Assembly (NCBI GenBank): GCA_022360815.1
Contig: JAKSCC010000121.1
Location: 1 to 36,807, forward strand
Source of the DNA: Desulfobacterales bacterium
GTDB taxonomy: Bacteria; Desulfobacterota; Desulfobacteria; Desulfobacterales; Desulfolunaceae
Length of the DNA: 36,807 nt
Direction of reading: 5' to 3'
Shown here: piece by piece, positions 31,323 through 36,807 of the stretch
How the letters are laid out: each line of letters starts with the position of its first letter
Position numbering within the stretch: position 1 is the stretch's first letter
Translations under genes and position numbers: made by a program
The notes under the pieces: model-generated
The model's database searches: none
Seen by the model: only the letters and a program-made list of their open reading frames with translations
What the model was told of the DNA's origin: nothing

Positions 31323-33317
31323 ATGCCGGAGAGCGGCATTGCCCATACCCCACCCAAAATCCTGGCCCCGGCCGGAAGCAGAGACGCTTTTTTGGCAGCC
31401 CTGGCCGCCGGAGCCGACGCCGTCTATTGCGGACTCAAAAGTTTCTCCGCCCGCATGGAAGCTGACAACTTTGCCATGGAGGAGCTGGCTGGCCTCACCC
31501 AGTTGGCTCACCAAAAAGGTGCCGAAGTTTATGTCACCATGAACACCCTGCTCAAAGAGCATGAGCTGGAGCGCGCGTTAAGCCAAATTCAAAAGCTTGC
31601 CAAAGTGGTCAAACCCGATGCCATTATCTTTGCCGACCCCGCGATTCCGGTACTGGCACGTGCCGCAGGGTTCAAGGGCGAGCTCCACCTTTCAACCCTT
31701 TCAAATGTTTCCTTCACACAAGGCTTTGAAGAGGCGGTTGCCACCACCGGAGCCAAGCGCATCGTGCTTCCAAGGGAGTACAATATCGAAGAGATCCGCG
31801 CAGCAGCCCAGGCAGCTCCTGAAGGTGTCGACCTGGAGGTTTTTATTCACGGGGCCTTGTGTTACGGGGTTTCTGGGCGCTGCTACTGGAGCAGCTACAT
31901 GGGAGGCAAAAGTGGTCTGAGGGGACGCTGCGTCCAGCCTTGCCGAAGGCTCTACCGCCAGGGACACAAAAACGAAAGATTCTTTTCCTGCCAGGATCTC
32001 TCCTTGGATACCCTGGTCAAGGTTCTTCTCGACATCCCTGAAGTGACCACCTGGAAGATTGAAGGACGAAAAAAAGGGCCCCACTACGTCTATTACGCCA
32101 CCATGGCCTACAAAATGCTTCGCGATGAAGGCAAAGACCCTCAGGCGAAAAAAACCGCTCTCGGCCTTCTTGAGATGGCTTTAGGACGCCCCGGCACCCA
32201 CTACAACTTTCTGCCCCACCGCCCCTACAATCCGGTAGACACCAAAACCCAAACCGGATCAGGACTTATGATCGCGCGGCTTCAAGGCAGCTTCAAAGCC
32301 CCCTGGATTACGCCCAGAGAAGGCCTTCTTCCTGGTGATCTGCTTCGCATCGGTTACGAAGATGAAAAAGGCCACCTCATTCGAAGGGTCAAAGGCAGTG
32401 TCCCCAAAAAAGGAAAATTCCATATCCAGACCGGAAAAGAACGCATTCCAGAGAAGGGAAGTCCGGTCTTTCTTATCGACCGCAGGGAAGAGGGGCTCAG
32501 AAAAGCAATCGCTGCCCTCGACAAAGAGGCGCGTGCCTTTGAGGTTCAGGAAGTGGCCCCTTCATCGGCAAAACTCCCCTTTGTCAAGCGCCACAAGGCC
32601 GGAAAAAAGACGCGATCCACCACACTCTACCTCTTCAGGGAAGACCGCCACGGGCCAAAAAACACGGAAAAGGCCACTTGGGTCTCTGAAAAATCGGTTC
32701 CAAAAACTCGAAAAGGAGGCGTGGGAAATCGCTGGTGGTGGCTCGATCCCGCCATCTGGCCATCACAAGAGAAAGAGTATGGGGCTCTGGTTCGTCGTCT
32801 CGTCAACTTTGGAGCCAAGCACTTTGTGCTGGGAGCCCCCTGGCAGATCGCCTTTTTCCCGGAAGAGAAGCGAAAGGGGCTCTCCATCTGGGCCGGCCCC
32901 TTCTGCAACATTGCCAACTCTCTAGCGATTCAGGCTTTGAAAGAGCGAGGTGTCACCGGTGCTCTGGCCTCTCCGGAGCTCTCTTCCGAAGATTTTCGGG
33001 ATCTGGCCAAAGCCTCTCCCCTTCCCACCGGTGTGGTGGTGGCTGGCTACTACCCCTTGACCATCGCGCGAACCTTAACGCCATCTTTAAACCCCCACGA
33101 AGCCTTTGCCAGCCCCAAAGGAGAAGAGTCCTGGGTCTCCAAATACGGAGAGAACCACTGGCTCTACCCCAACTGGCGTGTGGATATCACCTCCAAAGCC
33201 TCGGAACTGAAGTCCTGGGGATACTCTCTTTTTGTGCATATGCACGAACCCATCCCCAAAGGCGTCAAGCTTAAAAAACGCCCAGGAGAGTGGAACTGGA
33301 ATATTCGCCTGCTCTAA
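31323..33317 (+). CDS. Large U32-family protein (peptidase U32/RlhA-like)
   Basis: 664-residue cytoplasmic protein. The N-terminal half is a TIM-barrel U32 domain starting KILAPAGSRDAFLAAL, with the family signature around FIHGALCYGVSGRC (residues 174-187). Cysteines at 180, 187, 203, 207 and 223 include likely [4Fe-4S] ligands, as found in several U32 proteins. The C-terminal half has a second barrel-like segment. Length is near that of E. coli RlhA (YdcP), which hydroxylates 23S rRNA C2501, so RNA hydroxylation is more likely than proteolysis, but this is by family analogy. AAGGAG lies 7 bases before ATG 31323. Confidence 0.88.
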   Translation: MPESGIAHTPPKILAPAGSRDAFLAALAAGADAVYCGLKSFSARMEADNFAMEELAGLTQLAHQKGAEVYVTMNTLLKEHELERALSQIQKLAKVVKPDAIIFADPAIPVLARAAGFKGELHLSTLSNVSFTQGFEEAVATTGAKRIVLPREYNIEEIRAAAQAAPEGVDLEVFIHGALCYGVSGRCYWSSYMGGKSGLRGRCVQPCRRLYRQGHKNERFFSCQDLSLDTLVKVLLDIPEVTTWKIEGRKKGPHYVYYATMAYKMLRDEGKDPQAKKTALGLLEMALGRPGTHYNFLPHRPYNPVDTKTQTGSGLMIARLQGSFKAPWITPREGLLPGDLLRIGYEDEKGHLIRRVKGSVPKKGKFHIQTGKERIPEKGSPVFLIDRREEGLRKAIAALDKEARAFEVQEVAPSSAKLPFVKRHKAGKKTRSTTLYLFREDRHGPKNTEKATWVSEKSVPKTRKGGVGNRWWWLDPAIWPSQEKEYGALVRRLVNFGAKHFVLGAPWQIAFFPEEKRKGLSIWAGPFCNIANSLAIQALKERGVTGALASPELSSEDFRDLAKASPLPTGVVVAGYYPLTIARTLTPSLNPHEAFASPKGEESWVSKYGENHWLYPNWRVDITSKASELKSWGYSLFVHMHEPIPKGVKLKKRPGEWNWNIRLL

Positions 33318-33417
33318 GGAGCCACCTCATCTATGATACTTGAGCAAAAGCGAGCTTTTTTGCAAACGTGTCAAAAAGATGCGCACCGCTTCACTTGAGA
33401 GACGCCGGATTAAACGA

Positions 33418-33451
33418 AATCAGTGCCCCATCAAACTATGGGGTGCTGATT
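33418..33451 (-). terminator. Hairpin between convergent U32 and membrane-protein genes
   Basis: AATCAGTGCCCCAT (33418-33431) pairs over 14 bp with ATGGGGTGCTGATT (33438-33451), two G-T wobbles included, around a 6-base loop. It starts 6 bases after the minus-strand stop and is followed on that strand by the T-rich TCGTTTA. It could also end the U32 message. Confidence 0.55.
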
Positions 33452-33456
33452 CCCCC

Positions 33457-34629
33457 TCAATCTCGCCCATCTGTGGTCGGAGGGTGTGGATAGACACACT
33501 GAGAAGAGCTTGCCGCTTGGGAATTCTCTCCATTTTCTGTCTCCCCCACAAGCTTTCCACTGAAAAACATCAGATAGAGAAAAACGCCATAACCCAAAGT
33601 GCTCACCACCGCCATGGCCGGATAATTATCCCCCAGAGGCACACAGAGACACACCAGAATCCAGTGTCCTGAAATCAACTGGGTCGAATTGAGGCGAATG
33701 GGAAAATCAAACCGGCGGTAAATCACAGCCAATCCACTTAAGTTCCAACCGTATAGAGCAGCTACGGCATGGAGCCTTAACAGAATATCCCCCCACTGCA
33801 CATACCGATCCGAAACAATCTCAAGAAGAATATAGGCGATCCCGGTGATGGAGGTGTAGAGCAGAAAAAGCATGCCCGAAATCAAAAAGCTCTTCTGCTG
33901 CAACCCATGCACATATTTAACAAAGAGGGCAAAAATCAAGACCACCGTAAAAAAGAGAATCAGGGTCACCGCCACCTGAGGCCACAGTTTTCCAGCCAAG
34001 ATAAACAGAAAAAAAACGATCACCCCCAAATTCACAGCCCAGAAGGCAAATATCCCAGCCCCTTTCATCGCAGGCCGTTTTAAATCTGGAATCAGCGAAA
34101 ACATCACACTCATGGTGATAAGAGAGACGGGAAAGGAGAAACCAAGAAAAAAGGTATCGATGGTTAAATTTTCAAGGGTAAAAAGGTGAAACCAGGCGTT
34201 GTTTGCAATAACAAACACAGAGGTCACAAGCCCCAGAACCAGACAGAGAATCGAGGCGTGTGCAAACCGCCTTGCCGTGGTGTACCCCCCTTGAAAGAAC
34301 TCCCAGGGAAAGAAGGAGAAACTCTTCTGACGAACAGACTCTGCAATCGCGGCCAAAATCAAACCACAAACAGATGCGGCAAAAAAGAGTTCCATCCACG
34401 CCAGAAAAGCAAACCCGATGGAGAGAAGAAGAAAAACCCGCACCTTTACCGACATCCTCTTCTTCTCCTCAAGGTAGTAAAGAATCGACGTACCACCACT
34501 TGTCAGATTGAAGAGAAAGATGTGTAGCCGCTCGAAATTTGAGCGACCCTCCACAAAAAGATGCAGAAAGCCAAAGCCCAAAGCCATGACCATAAGAATC
34601 AGAAAAAGCAGTCGATAACGTTTTCGCAC
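33457..34629 (-). CDS. Polytopic membrane protein of unknown function
   Basis: 390 residues from GTG 34629, chosen because AAGGAGA lies 7 bases upstream and because an upstream ATG at 34731 would overlap the preceding gene by 83 bases. About twelve hydrophobic helices span the protein, which starts with a basic RKRYR and ends with a polar tail. I do not recognise a family or a conserved motif. It lies 19 bases downstream of the TIGR01777 gene on the same strand and is probably co-transcribed with it. Confidence 0.75.
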   Translation of the reverse strand: MRKRYRLLFLILMVMALGFGFLHLFVEGRSNFERLHIFLFNLTSGGTSILYYLEEKKRMSVKVRVFLLLSIGFAFLAWMELFFAASVCGLILAAIAESVRQKSFSFFPWEFFQGGYTTARRFAHASILCLVLGLVTSVFVIANNAWFHLFTLENLTIDTFFLGFSFPVSLITMSVMFSLIPDLKRPAMKGAGIFAFWAVNLGVIVFFLFILAGKLWPQVAVTLILFFTVVLIFALFVKYVHGLQQKSFLISGMLFLLYTSITGIAYILLEIVSDRYVQWGDILLRLHAVAALYGWNLSGLAVIYRRFDFPIRLNSTQLISGHWILVCLCVPLGDNYPAMAVVSTLGYGVFLYLMFFSGKLVGETENGENSQAASSSQCVYPHPPTTDGRD

Positions 34630-34648
34630 AGAATGTCTCCTTGCATCC

Positions 34649-36016
34649 TTAAATGACTTCAGAGAGCGCCGATTCCAGAGTGGGGTGAACAAAGGTATAA
34701 CCGCTTGATAAAAGGGCTCGGGGCAACGCATTCACCCCTTCCAATAGAATTTCGCGGCCCATGTCGCCAAAAGCGCCGACCACAACAGATGACGGCACAT
34801 GGGTAAAAGAGAAACGACCAAGGGTACGAGCCAGAGTTTGCGTAAACCCTCGATTGCTTTCAGGATGAGGTGCCGTCACATTCACAGGCCCCTTCAATCC
34901 TGGGGTATCCATAATGTGAGCCATAACGCCCAGCACATCCTCGATGGAGATCCAGCTCATGCGCTGATTCCCGCTTCCAATAACGCCGCCAAGCCCCGCT
35001 CGAAACACAGGCAAAAGCCTCGCCAGCGCGCCCCCCGCAGGAGTTAACACCACCCCAATACGAAGGATCACCAGTCGGCCATCTTCGCGATTCCAGTTCT
35101 CTTGAGCGGTCTTTTCCCAACGGTGGCATACATTGGAGATAAAGGCATCTCCAGGCCCTCTTTGTTCTGAGACGGGCTCTTCCCCACAATCCCCGTAATA
35201 CCCTACCGCAGAAGCCGATAAAAAAAGCTTTGGACCGCTCTTAAGCCGAGAGGATTCCCTTGCCAGAAGGGAGGTTCCCTTCTCCCGGCTGGCAATGATC
35301 TCTGCCCTCTTTTCTGGGGTCCACCGGCCGTCACCAATGTTTTCGCCGGCCAGATGAATGACCACATCACATCCCGAAAGCCCTTGGGTATCCAGTTCAC
35401 CTTTTGCAGGGTTCCAGTAGATTTCGGCGTCATTTTCAGCCCTTCGACGCACCAAAACCTTCACCCCATACCCTTGACTTTTTAAAAAAGGAACAAGAGC
35501 TGAACCAATCACACCGCTGGCTCCACTGATGGCCACCATTGGCTTTTTTCTACCGAATCGCCCCACAAACCGCCCAAGATCCCGAGCTGTAATGGCATGG
35601 CGATATCGAAACATCCGCTCAAGGTCCCGCTTGACCCAATACCCCGCCAAAAACCCCGACACCGGCTCCATGGGAAGCGAGTAGCGAATCTCATCCGTCA
35701 GGCAGCACCCGCCTTCCATCGCCTTAAAGGTATGGGTATGCTCAAAAGAGGCAAAGGGTCCCTTTACCATTCGATCTGCAAAGCAGCGCCCCGGCTCGTA
35801 TCGAGTGTGCTCCGACTTCCAGCCCAAATCAAGGGGCCCCATCTTCAACGTCATGGCCGTGGTGGCCCCCACCTCAAGCCCCCCCTGCCGTTTTAAATTC
35901 CCATACTGAACCCAAGGGGGCGTCAGCCGCTCCAGAACACCCGGCATCTCATGCCAGGAAAACGCCTCCTCCGCACGACAGGGAAGCACCACGGATCGTT
36001 CCAACCGATGCTGCAT
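34649..36016 (-). CDS. SRPBCC domain fused to TIGR01777-family NAD(P)-binding epimerase
   Basis: 455-residue protein. Residues about 1-150 look like an SRPBCC/START-like ligand-binding domain, seen in many TIGR01777 proteins. The Rossmann domain starts at about 159 with VAISGASGVIGS (Gly motif at 165-171), followed by DVVIHLAGENIGDGRW near 215 and SASAVGYYGD near 266, both hallmarks of the YfcH/SulA epimerase family. The C-terminal DUF1731-like segment ends with FVHPTLESAL. Substrate unknown. It is probably co-transcribed with the membrane-protein gene that follows, and is divergent from srkA. Confidence 0.9.
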   Translation of the reverse strand: MQHRLERSVVLPCRAEEAFSWHEMPGVLERLTPPWVQYGNLKRQGGLEVGATTAMTLKMGPLDLGWKSEHTRYEPGRCFADRMVKGPFASFEHTHTFKAMEGGCCLTDEIRYSLPMEPVSGFLAGYWVKRDLERMFRYRHAITARDLGRFVGRFGRKKPMVAISGASGVIGSALVPFLKSQGYGVKVLVRRRAENDAEIYWNPAKGELDTQGLSGCDVVIHLAGENIGDGRWTPEKRAEIIASREKGTSLLARESSRLKSGPKLFLSASAVGYYGDCGEEPVSEQRGPGDAFISNVCHRWEKTAQENWNREDGRLVILRIGVVLTPAGGALARLLPVFRAGLGGVIGSGNQRMSWISIEDVLGVMAHIMDTPGLKGPVNVTAPHPESNRGFTQTLARTLGRFSFTHVPSSVVVGAFGDMGREILLEGVNALPRALLSSGYTFVHPTLESALSEVI

Positions 36017-36234
36017 CAGAGAGTCCCCACTTTTTGCGACCGCAGGTATCGCTTTTTTTCAAAATCATCATTTTTGGAGTCAAAACAGAAAATGGCACGG
36101 CAGATGCCCATAAACCATCATAGTTCCAATTCCCGAAGATGCAAGAAAAGAGAGAAAAATGAATCGCCATAAAGAGTTCTTCCATCAAAGCCTGCATCAT
36201 TTTCTTAAGGGATGGAATCTGCTATAAAACGCCC

Positions 36235-36807
36235 ATGAATTCACAAGAGACATACCTCGCCGACGGATTTTCCAAACTCACCCCCGATGTGCTTCTAAAC
36301 GCTGTGGAGAAAGAGGTTGGCCAGCGCCTCACCGGACTCACCTCCCCCCTTCCCAGCTACATCAACCGAGTCTATGAACTGCTTGCGTTTACCGAGAAAC
36401 GCTATGTGGTAAAATTTTATCGCCCGGGCCGATGGAGCAAAGAGGCCATTGAAGATGAACACCGCTTTATGCTGGACTGCGTGGCAAACGAAATCCCCGT
36501 GGTGCCCCCCCTCACCTTGAACAACGGCACCACCCTGGGCCAAGTGAACGGCATTCACTTTGCCGTCTTTGACAAACGCTCCGGCCGCGAGATGGAACTC
36601 AATACCGATGAAGACTGGAAACGGGTGGGCACCCTTCTCGGAAGGGTCCACATGACCGGACAGTCCGGCGATGCTTCACACCGCGTCCAGCTTCACCCCG
36701 AGATGTCTCTCAAAGAGGACATCACCTGGCTTCTTAAAGGCGACGACGTATCCCGCCACCTTCATGCAGAAGTAAAGGGGGTTCTGGAATCGGTCTACGA
36801 TGCGGCC
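36235..36807 (+). CDS. srkA: Stress response kinase A (YihE), 5' part; 3' end outside window
   Basis: 191 codons from ATG 36235 to the window edge, frame still open. The start region shows the SrkA elements SYINRVYEL (about residues 41-49), YVVKFYRPGRWS (57-68) and HFAVFDKRSGRE, which closely parallel E. coli SrkA, an APH-fold Ser/Thr kinase that limits toxin-mediated death under stress. The catalytic loop is beyond the window (the family is about 330 residues). No clear ribosome-binding site is visible. A TATAAA box at about 36222 is close to the start, so the exact transcription start is uncertain. Confidence 0.88.
   Translation, partial: MNSQETYLADGFSKLTPDVLLNAVEKEVGQRLTGLTSPLPSYINRVYELLAFTEKRYVVKFYRPGRWSKEAIEDEHRFMLDCVANEIPVVPPLTLNNGTTLGQVNGIHFAVFDKRSGREMELNTDEDWKRVGTLLGRVHMTGQSGDASHRVQLHPEMSLKEDITWLLKGDDVSRHLHAEVKGVLESVYDAA

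Noticed and set aside
33344-33364. AAAAGC/GCTTTT dyad after the U32 gene as its terminator
   Set aside because: The loop would be only two bases and the stem is AT-rich; the 33418-33451 hairpin is a better candidate.
1-36807. tRNA, rRNA, CRISPR, anti-phage system, integrase or phage genes
   Set aside because: I read both strands for these and found no cloverleaf, repeat-spacer array, recombinase or known defence gene. The window looks like core chromosome with small repeats.

Overview
The window looks like chromosomal DNA from a strictly anaerobic, Gram-negative bacterium, most likely a sulfate-reducing Desulfobacterota (Desulfobacterales-like). This is inferred from a tungsten-type aldehyde:ferredoxin oxidoreductase, a small assimilatory-type (P-590-like) siroheme sulfite reductase, several 4Fe-4S/CCG-domain redox proteins, an OmpA-type outer-membrane protein and outer-membrane-style lipoproteins. 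Base composition is moderately GC-rich with AT-rich intergenic stretches. I see no rRNA, tRNA, CRISPR array, phage, integrase or complete IS element.

Layout. 1-2089: the 3' part of an aldehyde:ferredoxin oxidoreductase, convergent with an unrecognised lipoprotein. 2211-3421: ribosome-rescue hydrolase ArfB and a TRIC/UPF0126 membrane protein. 3937-8534: a complete branched-chain amino-acid ABC importer (livK-terminator-livHMGF), followed by a SAM methyltransferase. 9211-11742 (minus): an APH-fold kinase-like protein and an M20 peptidase. 12364-18817: a complete peptide/nickel-type ABC importer (lipoprotein SBP, two permeases, two ATPases), divergent from the M20 peptidase, so uptake and hydrolysis of small peptides may be linked. 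18968-21133: stand-alone RlmK-type 23S rRNA methyltransferase and, convergent to it, an OmpA protein with TSP3 calcium repeats. 21625-24439: a DUF362-ferredoxin protein, a LysR regulator and a short-chain dehydrogenase. 24829-26515: a small basic protein whose 3' end is built into a strong hairpin, then a two-ferredoxin/two-CCG protein. 26483-28687 (minus): sulfite reductase, DUF1007 periplasmic protein and NicO-type Ni/Co exporter. 29156-30742 (minus): a 58-residue protein and a Bcr/CflA-type MFS exporter. 31323-36807: a large U32-family protein, an unknown polytopic membrane protein, a TIGR01777 epimerase with an N-terminal SRPBCC domain, and the start of srkA (yihE).

Most of the window is ordinary metabolism and transport. 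The most interesting candidate is the 76-codon gene at 24829-25059. Its basic, conserved-looking part ends where a stable hairpin begins, and the reading frame runs through the hairpin. That is the architecture of the nonstop ribosome-rescue genes arfA and brfA, although the protein is not a clear member of either family. Other points are a short terminal-inverted-repeat element that splits the peptide-importer operon and has degenerate relatives elsewhere in the window, a double-hairpin transcript tail that may be a small RNA, and an APH-family protein whose catalytic loop reads NTEV instead of HGD.
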